Shown here: in pieces, positions 57,270 to 64,000 of the stretch
Position numbering within the stretch: position 1 is the stretch's first letter
How the letters are laid out: each line of letters begins with the position of its first letter
Origin: Peterkaempfera bronchialis
GTDB taxonomy: Bacteria; Actinomycetota; Actinomycetes; Streptomycetales; Streptomycetaceae
Assembly: GCF_003258605.2 (NCBI RefSeq)
Contig: NZ_CP031264.1
Location: 5,022,001 to 5,086,000 of the forward strand
Length of the DNA stretch: 64,000 nt
Direction: 5' to 3'
Notes under the pieces: generated by a model
Database searches by the model: none
Seen by the model: only the letters and a program-made list of their open reading frames with translations
What the model was told of the DNA's origin: nothing
Made by a program: the position numbers and the translations under genes

Positions 57270-58430
57270 GTGCACCTGGAGCCATGGACCAGCTGGCCCT
57301 CCCGGGAGGCGTTGAGCCGGGAGGGCCGCAGCCACACCCGGACCCGGATCGGCCTCGGGGCACGCCTCGCCGCGGCCCTGGCCATCGTGGTCGCCACCTT
57401 CGGCACCGGGCGCTTCACCGGCTGGGCGGTGGCGGCCGTGGCGTGCGGGCTGCTCGTCATCGGCTACGCCGTCCGCGCCTTCTACCGGGCCACGGTGGCC
57501 CACCGGCTGCTGCCCGCGCTCGCCCTGTACCTGGGGCTGCTGGCCGCCGCCGCCGGGACCAGGGCGCTGGGCGCCTCGGCGTTGGCGGCGGTGGTCTGGT
57601 GCGGGATGGCGGTCATCGGCATGGAGCGGCTGCCGCTGGTGGTGGCGGTGCCCGGCGGCCTCCTCGCGCTCGGTACGTACAGCGCGGTCAGCCATGAGAC
57701 CTGGCTGGCCACCATCGCGACCGCCGGCGGCCTGGCGCTCTTCGGCTATCTGCTGCGGCTGGACGCCGAGGCGCGCGGTACCGCGCAGCGGCTGCTGGCC
57801 CAGGAGCGGGCCGCGCGCTCCGCCGAGGCGGAGTCCGCCGCGCTCGCCGAGCGGGCCCGGATCGCCCGGGAGATCCACGACGTCCTGGCCCACAGCCTCT
57901 CCGCCCAGCTGGTGCACCTGGAGGCGGCCCGGCTGATGCTGGACTCCGGGACGCCGACCGATCAGGTACGGGAGCGGGTGGTGGCCGCCCGCCGGATGGC
58001 GCTGGAGGGGCTGACCGAGACCCGGCAGGCGCTCTCCGCGCTGCGCGGCGAGTTCACGCCGGTGGGGGAGTTCCTGGCGTCGCTGGCCGCCGCCGAGGGC
58101 GCCCGGCTGGAGGTCGAGGGCATGGCCCGGCCGCTCGCCGCCGAGGCGGGGCAGGCGGTGCGGCGCACCGCGCAGGAGGCGGTCACCAATGTGCGCAAGC
58201 ACGCCTCGGGCGCCGCCTGTGTGCTGCGGCTGCGCTATCTGGATCAGGCGGTGGAGCTGGAGGTGCGCAACGCCCGTGCCGGGCGGCGCGAGGGGCCGCC
58301 GGAACTGGCCCGCAGCGGCTCCGGGTACGGTCTGCTGGGGATGCGGGAGCGCGCCGAACTGCTCGGCGGCACCCTGGAGTCGGGTCCCGACGAGGGAGGA
58401 TGGCACGTGCGGCTGCGGGTACCGGCGTGA
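57270..58430 (+). CDS. NarL-type sensor histidine kinase
   Basis: Sensor kinase of 386 residues from the GTG at 57270, which has GAGAGGA at good spacing; the frame is open to a GTG at 57204. Several membrane helices (residues ~30-150) are followed by HisKA_3 with the phospho-acceptor histidine in RIAREIHDVLAHSLS and a HATPase domain (AQEAVTNVRKHASG, GSGYGLLGMRERAELLGG). This architecture without a large extracellular domain suggests sensing within or near the membrane. Its stop overlaps the start of the regulator by 4 bp (GTGA), so they are translationally coupled. Confidence 0.88.
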   Translation: MHLEPWTSWPSREALSREGRSHTRTRIGLGARLAAALAIVVATFGTGRFTGWAVAAVACGLLVIGYAVRAFYRATVAHRLLPALALYLGLLAAAAGTRALGASALAAVVWCGMAVIGMERLPLVVAVPGGLLALGTYSAVSHETWLATIATAGGLALFGYLLRLDAEARGTAQRLLAQERAARSAEAESAALAERARIAREIHDVLAHSLSAQLVHLEAARLMLDSGTPTDQVRERVVAARRMALEGLTETRQALSALRGEFTPVGEFLASLAAAEGARLEVEGMARPLAAEAGQAVRRTAQEAVTNVRKHASGAACVLRLRYLDQAVELEVRNARAGRREGPPELARSGSGYGLLGMRERAELLGGTLESGPDEGGWHVRLRVPA

Positions 58431-59167
58431 CCGGGCGGACGGTCCGGGTGCTGGTCGCGGACGACCAGACGGTGGTCCGCGAGGGAATCGTGATGCTGCT
58501 CGGCCTGCTGCCGGGCATCGAGGTGGTGGGTTCGGCGGCGGACGGCGAGGAGGCCGTCCGGCTGGTCGGCGAGCGCGCCCCGGACGTGGTGCTGATGGAC
58601 CTGCGGATGCCGCGCTGCGACGGTGTGCAGGCCACCCGGCGGATCAGGGCGGACCACCCGGGGACCGAGGTGGTGGTGCTCACCACCTACGCCGACGACG
58701 ACTCGCTCTTCCCCGCGCTCCAGGCGGGTGCGCGCGGCTATCTGACCAAGGACGCGGGCGGCGAGGAGATCGCCCGCGCCATCGCCGATGTCTGCTCCGG
58801 CGCCGCCGGGCTCTCCCCGCAGGTGCAGCGGCGGCTGCTGGAGCGGTTCGCCGCCCCGCCCGGCCCTGCCGCCTCGCCGGGGACTGCCGCCCGGCCCGAT
58901 CCCGCGCCGCCCGAGCCCGCCGCCACGCCCGAGGCCGCCCCGCCCGTACCGGCCGCCCCGCTGCCGGACGGCCTCACCGCCCGCGAGGCCGAGGTGCTGG
59001 CGCTGATCGCGGACGGGCTCTCCAACGCGGAGATCGCGGCGGAGCTCTATGTGAGCGTCGCCACCGTGAAGACCCACATCAACAACCTCTTCGCCAAGAG
59101 CGGCGTCCGCGACCGGGCACAGGCGGTCCGCTACGCCTATCGGCACGGCATCGCCCGCAGCCGCTGA
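58427..59167 (+). CDS. NarL/LuxR-family response regulator
   Basis: Response regulator of 246 residues. The receiver has VADDQTVVREG, phospho-acceptor Asp in VVLMDLRMPRCDG, and KDAGGEEI. A long Pro/Ala linker (residues ~135-185, PGPAASPGTAARPDPAPPEP) joins it to a LuxR HTH (LTAREAEVLALIADGLSNAEIA, ATVKTHINNLFAKSG). The unusually long linker may space the domains. It is partner to the upstream kinase; targets are unknown. The GH6 gene that follows has its own CebR box, so it need not be controlled by this pair. Confidence 0.9.
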   Translation: MTGRTVRVLVADDQTVVREGIVMLLGLLPGIEVVGSAADGEEAVRLVGERAPDVVLMDLRMPRCDGVQATRRIRADHPGTEVVVLTTYADDDSLFPALQAGARGYLTKDAGGEEIARAIADVCSGAAGLSPQVQRRLLERFAAPPGPAASPGTAARPDPAPPEPAATPEAAPPVPAAPLPDGLTAREAEVLALIADGLSNAEIAAELYVSVATVKTHINNLFAKSGVRDRAQAVRYAYRHGIARSR

Positions 59168-59236
59168 CCGCCCGGTCGCCCCGCCGATTCCGGGCCGTGC
59201 CGCCTGCCTTCTCGCCGGGTGCCCCCGCCGCTAGCC

Positions 59237-59250
59237 TGGGAGCGCTCCCA
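59237..59250. promoter_or_regulatory. CebR operator (perfect 14-bp palindrome)
   Basis: TGGGAGCGCTCCCA is exactly the palindrome bound by the cellobiose-responsive repressor CebR in Streptomyces. It lies 59 nt upstream of the GH6 start codon, so induction by cello-oligosaccharides is expected. Confidence 0.95.
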
Positions 59251-59308
59251 AAGTACGGCCAACGGAACGCCCCCCGACCTCCGCCGCGATGATCAGGAGT
59301 GGACGCCC

Positions 59309-60691
59309 ATGCCGCTTGCCGCCTTACGCCGCCGCGCTCCGTCCCGCCGCCCCCGCCGTGGATACGCCGCCGCCGCGCTCACCCTCTCCGCCGCGCTCCT
59401 CACCGGCCTCACCGGCACGGCGGATGCCGCCGGCGCTCGGGTGGACAACCCCTATGTGGCCGCCCGCGTCTATGTGAACCCGCAGTGGTCGGCGCACGCC
59501 GCCGCCGAGCCCGGCGGCGCGGCGGTCGCCAACCAGCCGACCGGCGTCTGGCTCGACAGCATTGCCTCGATCAACGGCAAGCCGGGCTCCATGGGCCTGC
59601 GCGCCCACCTCGACGAGGCACTGAAGCAGGGCGCCGGTGTGATCCAGCTGGTCCTGCACAACCTGCCGGGCCGGGACTGCAACCGGCCGCAGGACTCCAC
59701 CGGCGAACTCGGGCCCACCGAGATCGCCCGCTATCGGACGGACTATGTCGACCCCATCGCCGGGATCCTCGGCGACCCGGCCTACGCCGGCCTGCGGATC
59801 GTCACCATCGTGGAGTACAACGCCCTGGCCAATGTGATCCCCGGTGTCCCCGCCGCCACGCCGGAGTGCGAGGTGATGCGGGCGAACGGCAACTACGTCA
59901 CCGGCATCGGCTACGCCCTGGCCCGGTTCGGCGCCCTCCCCAATGTCTACAGCTACCTGGACATCGGCCAGCACGGCCAACTCGGCCGCAGCTGGGACGG
60001 CTCCATCTCATCCTCGGTCGTCCAGCCCTTCTACCGCGCCGCGACCGCATCCGGCTCCACGGTGGGCAATGTGCAGGGCTTCATCGCCAACACCGCCGAC
60101 TACTCGGTGCTGCACGAGGAGTACTACACCGTCAACGACCGGATCGCCGGGGTGTCGGTGCGCCAGAGCCGCTGGGTCGACGGCAACGCCTTCATCGACG
60201 AACTGCCCTTTGTGCAGGGCTTCCGTAACCTGGCAATCGCCTCCGGGTTCAAGTCCACCATCGGCATGCTGGTCGACACCTCCCGCAATGGCTGGGGCGG
60301 CCCCAACCGCCCCACCAGGTCCGGCCCGGCGACCACCGTGGACGCCTATGTCGACGGCAGCCGCCTGGACCGCCGGATCTCCATCGCCAACTGGTGCAAC
60401 CAGTCCGGCGCCGGACTCGGCCGGCGACCGGTGGCGGTCCCGGAGGCGGGCGTACACGCCTATGTCTGGGCCAAGCCCCCCGGTGAGTCCGACGGCGCGA
60501 GCAGCGGCTCACCCGGGAGCACGTCGCCCAACCGGATGTGCGACCCGACGGGCAGCTCCCCGGGCGGCCAACTCGGCTCCTCCGGTGCCCTGCCGGGCGG
60601 CCCGGCGGCAGGCGAGTGGTTCTCCGGGGAGTTCCAGCAACTGCTCCGCAACGCCTACCCCCCGTTGTTCGTACTGTCGGAACACTCCTGA
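59309..60691 (+). CDS. Secreted GH6 family cellulase (catalytic domain only)
   Basis: Beta-1,4-glucanase or cellobiohydrolase of glycoside hydrolase family 6, 460 residues. The Sec/Tat-type signal has twin-Arg RRRPRRGY-like basic residues and AALTLSAALLTGLTGTADAA. Family marks: VYVNPQWS, LDSIASINGKPGSMG, VLHNLPGRDC (acid in the DC-NRPQ loop), VTIVEYNALANV, YLDIGQHGQLG and IANTADYS, GFKSTIGMLVDTSRNGWGG, and NWCNQSGAGLG-RRP with AYVWAKPPGESDG. No carbohydrate-binding module is attached, unlike many Streptomyces GH6 enzymes. The ATG at 59309 has AGGAG upstream; a perfect CebR box precedes it. Confidence 0.93.
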   Translation: MPLAALRRRAPSRRPRRGYAAAALTLSAALLTGLTGTADAAGARVDNPYVAARVYVNPQWSAHAAAEPGGAAVANQPTGVWLDSIASINGKPGSMGLRAHLDEALKQGAGVIQLVLHNLPGRDCNRPQDSTGELGPTEIARYRTDYVDPIAGILGDPAYAGLRIVTIVEYNALANVIPGVPAATPECEVMRANGNYVTGIGYALARFGALPNVYSYLDIGQHGQLGRSWDGSISSSVVQPFYRAATASGSTVGNVQGFIANTADYSVLHEEYYTVNDRIAGVSVRQSRWVDGNAFIDELPFVQGFRNLAIASGFKSTIGMLVDTSRNGWGGPNRPTRSGPATTVDAYVDGSRLDRRISIANWCNQSGAGLGRRPVAVPEAGVHAYVWAKPPGESDGASSGSPGSTSPNRMCDPTGSSPGGQLGSSGALPGGPAAGEWFSGEFQQLLRNAYPPLFVLSEHS

Positions 60692-60768
60692 CGCACAGTC
60701 ACCACGCCTTCACTGGATGGGGTGAACATATCTGCTGCCGTCCGCGCAGACGTACGCGGAGGGCCACC

Positions 60769-60815
60769 CTGAGAGGGACCCGGCGCCCCGCAGTCGGCGG
60801 CGCGTCCCATCTCAG
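60769..60815 (+). promoter_or_regulatory. Leader hairpin reaching the Shine-Dalgarno of the DUF485-actP operon
   Basis: CTGAGAGGGAC (60769-60779) pairs with GTCCCATCTCAG (60804-60815) with one bulge, enclosing a second stem GCGCC/GGCGC (60783-60787, 60799-60803). The 3' arm overlaps the first two bases (AG) of the AGGAG Shine-Dalgarno (60814-60818). It may control ribosome access, or may be incidental in GC-rich sequence. Confidence 0.5.
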
Positions 60816-60825
60816 GAGCACAGCG

Positions 60826-61263
60826 TTGAGCGCACCGTTGAGACATCAGGAAACAGCGGAGCCGGCCGGCCCCCCGGCCGGCTCCCGCGACGGGTTCGAC
60901 TGGTGGGCCGTACCGGTCCCCGACCCCGAGGAGCGGACAGCGCGGCCCGCACCGGCCGAGGTGTACCGCAGCGTGCAGCAGGGCGAGGCGTTCCGGCGGA
61001 TCCGGCGCGGCTACCGGGGCTTCGTCTTCCCCGTCACGGCGCTCTTCCTGCTCTGGTACCTGCTCTACCTGGTCGCCGCGACCGGCGCCCCCGGCCTGAT
61101 GCGCCGCCAGGTGGCCGGCCCGCTCAACCTCGCCTGGCTGCTGGGCCTGCTCCAGTTCGCCTCCACCTTCCTGATCACCTGGCTGTACGGGCGCAGCGCC
61201 CGCGCCAAGCGTGACCGGGCCGCCCTCGGCCTGCGCTGGGACACCCAGGACCGGCTCCGGTGA
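60826..61263 (+). CDS. DUF485 membrane protein, partner of ActP
   Basis: Protein of 145 residues with two transmembrane helices (~70-92 VFPVTALFLLWYLLYLVAAT and ~105-127). DUF485 proteins are regularly encoded immediately before cation:acetate symporters. The TTG at 60826 is the only start with a good Shine-Dalgarno (AGGAG at 60814-60818, spacing 7). A longer frame runs upstream through GH6 and is rejected. Its stop overlaps the actP start by 4 bp (GTGA), so the two are coupled. Confidence 0.87.
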   Translation: MSAPLRHQETAEPAGPPAGSRDGFDWWAVPVPDPEERTARPAPAEVYRSVQQGEAFRRIRRGYRGFVFPVTALFLLWYLLYLVAATGAPGLMRRQVAGPLNLAWLLGLLQFASTFLITWLYGRSARAKRDRAALGLRWDTQDRLR

Positions 61264-62891
61264 GCGGCCGGGCAGAGCTTGCCGCAGTCCCGGCGGCGCA
61301 GCACCACCTCGTGGCCACCGCCCTCTTCGCCGCCGTGGTGCTGGTCACCCTGGCCATCACCCTCTGGGCCGGCCGCCGCAGCCGGGCCGCCGAGGACTTC
61401 TACGTCGGCGGCCGGTCCTTCAGCCCAGTGCAGAACGGATTCGCCATCTCCGGCGACTACCTCTCCGCCGCCTCCTTCCTGGGCATCACCGGCCTGATCG
61501 CGCTCTACGGCTACGACGGCCTGCTCTACAGCATCGGCTTCCTGGTCGCCTGGCTGGTGGTGCTGATGCTGGTCGCCGAGCTGGTCCGCAACTGCGGCCG
61601 CTACACCCTCGCCGACGTCCTCTCGGTGCGGATGCGGCAGCGCCCGGTCAGGGCCGCCTCCGGCACCGCCGGAGTGGTGGTCACCCTGCTCTACCTGGTC
61701 GCCCAGATGGTCGGCGCGGGCAGCCTGGTCTCGCTGCTGCTCGGCACCGGCGGCGGCCCGGCCCGGAGCTGGACCATCGTCGGCGTCGGCGCCCTGATGG
61801 TGGTCTATGTGACCGTCGGCGGCATGAGGGCCACCACCTGGATCCAGATCGTCAAGGCCGTGCTGCTGCTCTGCGGTACGGCGCTGCTCACCGCGCTGGT
61901 CCTGGTCCGCTTCCATGGCGACCTCGCCGAGCTGATGCGGTCCGCGGCCCGGGGCAGCGGCGCCGGGTCCGCCTATCTGGAGCCGGGCCTCAAGTACGGC
62001 GCCACCGCCACCAGCCGGCTGGACTTCATCAGCCTCGGCCTCGCCCTGGTGCTCGGCACCGCCGGGCTGCCGCACATCCTCGCCCGCTTTTACACCGTGC
62101 CCACCGCGCGCGCCGCCCGGCGCTCCGCCGTGTGGGCCATCGGCCTGGTCGGCTGCTTCTATCTGATGGCCATCGTGCTGGGCCTGGGCGCCGCCGCCGT
62201 CGTCGGCTCGGCCGCCGTCCGCGCCGACAACCCGGCGGGCAACACCGCCGTGCCGCTGCTGGCGCTGGACCTGGGCGGCGGCGCGGGTTCCACCGGCGGC
62301 CTGGTGCTCTTCGCGGTGGCCTCGGCGGTGGCCTTTGCCACCATCCTGGCCGTGGTCGCCGGGCTCACCCTCGCCTCCTCGGCCTCCTTCGCCCACGACC
62401 TCTACGCCCGGGCCCTCCGCCGCAGCGACGAGCGGCCGGTGACGGAACGTCAGGAGGTCGCCATGGCCAGGATCGCCGCCGTGGCCGTCGGCGCGCTCGC
62501 CATCGCGATCTCGCTCTACGCCCAGCGGCTGAACGTCGCCTTTCTGGTCGGCCTCGCCTTCGCCGTCGCCGCCTCCGCCAACCTCCCCACCCTGCTCTAC
62601 AGCCTCTTCTGGCGCCGCTTCACCGCCCGGGGCGCGGTCTGGGCCGTCTACGGGGGCCTGATCGCGGCCCTGGTACTGGTGGCCTTCTCCCCGGTGGTCT
62701 CCGGCGGGCCGGACGCGATCGTCCCCGGGGTCGACTTCCACTGGTTCCCGCTGGAGAACCCCGGTCTGGTCTCCATCCCGCTGGGCTTCCTGGCGGGCTG
62801 GCTGGGCACGGTCACCTCCCGTACCCGGGCCGATCCGGACCGGTACGCGGAGCTGGAGGTCCGCTCGCTCACCGGAGCGGGCGCGGTCTGA
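61260..62891 (+). CDS. actP: Cation:acetate symporter ActP (SSS family)
   Basis: Sodium:solute symporter of 543 residues with about 13 hydrophobic segments. Family marks include AEDFYVGGRSFSPVQNGFAI, SGDYLSAASFLGITG, NCGRYTLADVLSVR, GGMRATTWIQIVKAVLL and GLPHILARFYTVP. It imports acetate and other short carboxylates with cations. It overlaps the DUF485 gene by 4 bp. A remnant of a CitB-type regulator lies 43 nt downstream on the other strand; in related genomes, from memory, a two-component pair of that type sits beside actP. Confidence 0.92.
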   Translation: MSGRAELAAVPAAQHHLVATALFAAVVLVTLAITLWAGRRSRAAEDFYVGGRSFSPVQNGFAISGDYLSAASFLGITGLIALYGYDGLLYSIGFLVAWLVVLMLVAELVRNCGRYTLADVLSVRMRQRPVRAASGTAGVVVTLLYLVAQMVGAGSLVSLLLGTGGGPARSWTIVGVGALMVVYVTVGGMRATTWIQIVKAVLLLCGTALLTALVLVRFHGDLAELMRSAARGSGAGSAYLEPGLKYGATATSRLDFISLGLALVLGTAGLPHILARFYTVPTARAARRSAVWAIGLVGCFYLMAIVLGLGAAAVVGSAAVRADNPAGNTAVPLLALDLGGGAGSTGGLVLFAVASAVAFATILAVVAGLTLASSASFAHDLYARALRRSDERPVTERQEVAMARIAAVAVGALAIAISLYAQRLNVAFLVGLAFAVAASANLPTLLYSLFWRRFTARGAVWAVYGGLIAALVLVAFSPVVSGGPDAIVPGVDFHWFPLENPGLVSIPLGFLAGWLGTVTSRTRADPDRYAELEVRSLTGAGAV

Positions 62892-62934
62892 GGCCGGGTG
62901 CGGTCTGAGGCCGGATGCGGGCTGTGCCGCCGGT

Positions 62935-63219
62935 TCAGGCCCGGCGGGCGGGCAGGCCGTAGCGCTGCGCGGTGGACCGGCCGAGTCCGGTCACCTCCGC
63001 CACCTCCTGCGCGGAGACCGGCTGCCCCGCCTCCCGCAGCATCCGCAGCACCAGATGCGCGGTGGGTGCCGAGTGCCCCTCGGGCAGGGTGGCGGCCGGT
63101 CCGGCGCCGCGCCGCAGCGCCCCGTACAACCGGTCGACCTCCAAGGTCGCCGACTTCCTGCGTGCGGCCGAACCGGGCCCGTCCACAGGTCTGTCGGCCG
63201 TCACCCATGACGTGCACAA
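62935..63219 (-). pseudogene. Remnant of a CitB-family response regulator
   Basis: A 94-codon frame. Residues from EVDRLYGALRRG (gag at 63139-63141) to GLGRSTAQRY match the linker and start of the C-terminal DNA-binding domain of CitB/DcuR-type regulators (LPEGHSAPTAHLVLRML, VSAQEVAEVTG). The ~125-residue receiver domain with phospho-acceptor Asp is missing at the N-terminus, replaced by ~26 unrelated residues, and the wing after STAQRY is cut off. A full-length CitB regulator has ~220-240 residues. It is therefore probably a degraded gene left after a deletion; translation as a small HTH protein is less likely. Confidence 0.68.
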
Positions 63220-63227
63220 TCGGCCAT

Positions 63228-64000
63228 ATGACGATCACCGCGGGTGCGCCGCCCACGCACAACAGGCCTGCCGGCCTCGCTCTGGGGTTCCTGATGGGAG
63301 GGATGATCGGGGCGTCGCTGACCGCCTTCATCGGTGGCTGTGTGGTCGGGAAGGCGCCGCTGATCGTCACGGGGCTGGTCCTGCCTGCCGTCTACGGGTT
63401 TCTCTTCTTCCTCGCCACACTGCCGCGCCGTGCCCGGGAGGCGGCCGTCGTGCCGCGCACGGCGCTCGCGGTGATCGAGAGTCTGGAGGCCGTCGGGGGT
63501 GAGACCAGCGACGTGCCGGTGCGGTTCGATCTGTCGGTCGCGCCGGACGACGCGCCCGCGTTCCGTGTCGAGATACGGCAGGACGTCAACCTGGTCGAGC
63601 TGCCCGACTACCGGCCGCGCGGGGTCGTGGTGGTGGAGTATCCGCCGGACCGGCCGTGGGAGACGCGGATCGTGAAGCGGCCGACGCCGCAGTGGGAGGA
63701 GCGGGCGGCCGTGGCCCGGGTGGACTCGGTGCCCGGTCCGGCCATGAAGAGCGAGACCCCAGGGGGCTGTTTCAGCACCCTCCTCACTCTCCTCGGGCTG
63801 CTGCTCGGCGCGGCCGCCGTGTTCCTGCTGTTCCGTGCCGACCTGTTCGACTCCCACGAGGGCGACAGCGGCGCCCCCCGGCCATCCGTCTCCTCCTCGT
63901 CGTCCACGACCACGGTGACGTCGGCGATGGGCACGGTCACTCTGGGCCCTGGCCAGTCGATGCTCGACGAGGGCGAACTGCGCAGGGCGGTCGAGTCGTT
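63228..64000 (+). CDS. Membrane protein of unknown function (3' end outside window)
   Basis: A frame open to the window end begins at the ATG at 63228, 8 nt from the divergent regulator remnant. The 257 visible residues have two membrane helices (~15-37 LALGFLMGGMIGASLTAF and ~44-66), a soluble domain (VRFDLSVAPDDAPAFRVEIR, VEYPPDRPWETRIVKRPTPQ), a third helix (~181-201) and a Ser/Thr-rich outer stretch (SSSSSTTTVTS). I do not recognise the family. A weak RBS and high AGG/CCT codon usage relative to the neighbours hint at a different origin. Confidence 0.6.
   Translation, partial: MTITAGAPPTHNRPAGLALGFLMGGMIGASLTAFIGGCVVGKAPLIVTGLVLPAVYGFLFFLATLPRRAREAAVVPRTALAVIESLEAVGGETSDVPVRFDLSVAPDDAPAFRVEIRQDVNLVELPDYRPRGVVVVEYPPDRPWETRIVKRPTPQWEERAAVARVDSVPGPAMKSETPGGCFSTLLTLLGLLLGAAAVFLLFRADLFDSHEGDSGAPRPSVSSSSSTTTVTSAMGTVTLGPGQSMLDEGELRRAVES

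Noticed and set aside
60741-60825. c-di-AMP (ydaO-type) riboswitch before the actP operon
   Set aside because: The leader is too short and lacks the conserved segments; only a simple hairpin is supported.

Overview
This window looks like chromosomal core of a very GC-rich sporulating actinomycete of the Streptomycetaceae. The evidence is strong G/C bias at third codon positions, frequent GTG starts, GTGA-type 4-bp gene overlaps, the order whiH - (phosphatase) - hrdB - S1 protease - parE, and actinobacterial operators (iron box, LexA, NrdR and CebR boxes). From memory, the gene order matches the Streptomyces coelicolor region from about SCO5774 (glu operon) through SCO5787-5796 (miaB-miaA-dapF-rshA-hflX), SCO5803-5805 (lexA-nrdR-nrdJ) and SCO5812 (rnhB) to SCO5819-5822 (whiH-hrdB-parE). 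The miaB-miaA-dapF-hflX-lexA-nrdR order also resembles M. tuberculosis Rv2733c-Rv2718c. I saw no tRNA, rRNA, CRISPR array or insertion sequence. Both ends cut through genes.

Region 1 (1-8370) is a glutamate uptake and sensing island. It holds gluA-gluB-gluC (minus), a divergent two-component pair (gluR-gluK), a membrane Ser/Thr kinase whose extracellular half is a GluB-like binding protein, and an orphan membrane-anchored TAXI-family binding protein. Region 2 (8447-17982) is translation and cell-wall housekeeping: miaB, a LigB-fold protein, an antitoxin-like protein, miaA, a small membrane protein, dapF, the stringent-response enzyme rshA and the ribosome GTPase hflX. Region 3 (18061-24365) has a secreted lipoprotein protease and an iron-box-controlled NRPS-independent siderophore locus: two IucA/IucC synthetases and an IucB-like acyltransferase. 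The second synthetase seems to have a 1-nt deletion near its start. Region 4 (24378-31406) handles DNA damage and dNTP supply: a DinG-like helicase, lexA, nrdR and nrdJ, with paired LexA and NrdR sites between lexA and nrdR.

Region 5 (31610-47452) is more accessory. It contains a 1043-residue secreted protein with a polysaccharide-deacetylase-like core, a 5' fragment of a dapA gene, a DHA2 transporter, rnhB, two uncharacterised proteins, a RecQ helicase fused to a phosphoribosyltransferase domain, a DUF4192 protein, a proline-iminopeptidase-like hydrolase, an NrtR-like Nudix regulator with a palindrome just upstream, and an ABC pair whose ATPase lacks the Walker-B glutamate. Region 6 (47598-56544) is developmental and sigma-factor control: whiH, a PAS/GAF/SpoIIE phosphatase, hrdB, a secreted trypsin-like protease, a zinc-ribbon protein and parE.

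Region 7 (56738-64000) has a small membrane protein, a NarL-type two-component pair, a GH6 cellulase under a perfect CebR box, the DUF485-actP acetate symporter operon behind a leader hairpin that reaches the Shine-Dalgarno, a remnant of a CitB-type response regulator, and an unknown membrane protein that runs off the end. The most interesting points are the glutamate receptor kinase beside its own operon and two-component system, a DNA motif shared by their promoters, the frameshifted siderophore synthetase, the dapA and response-regulator remnants, and the ATPase with the altered Walker B.
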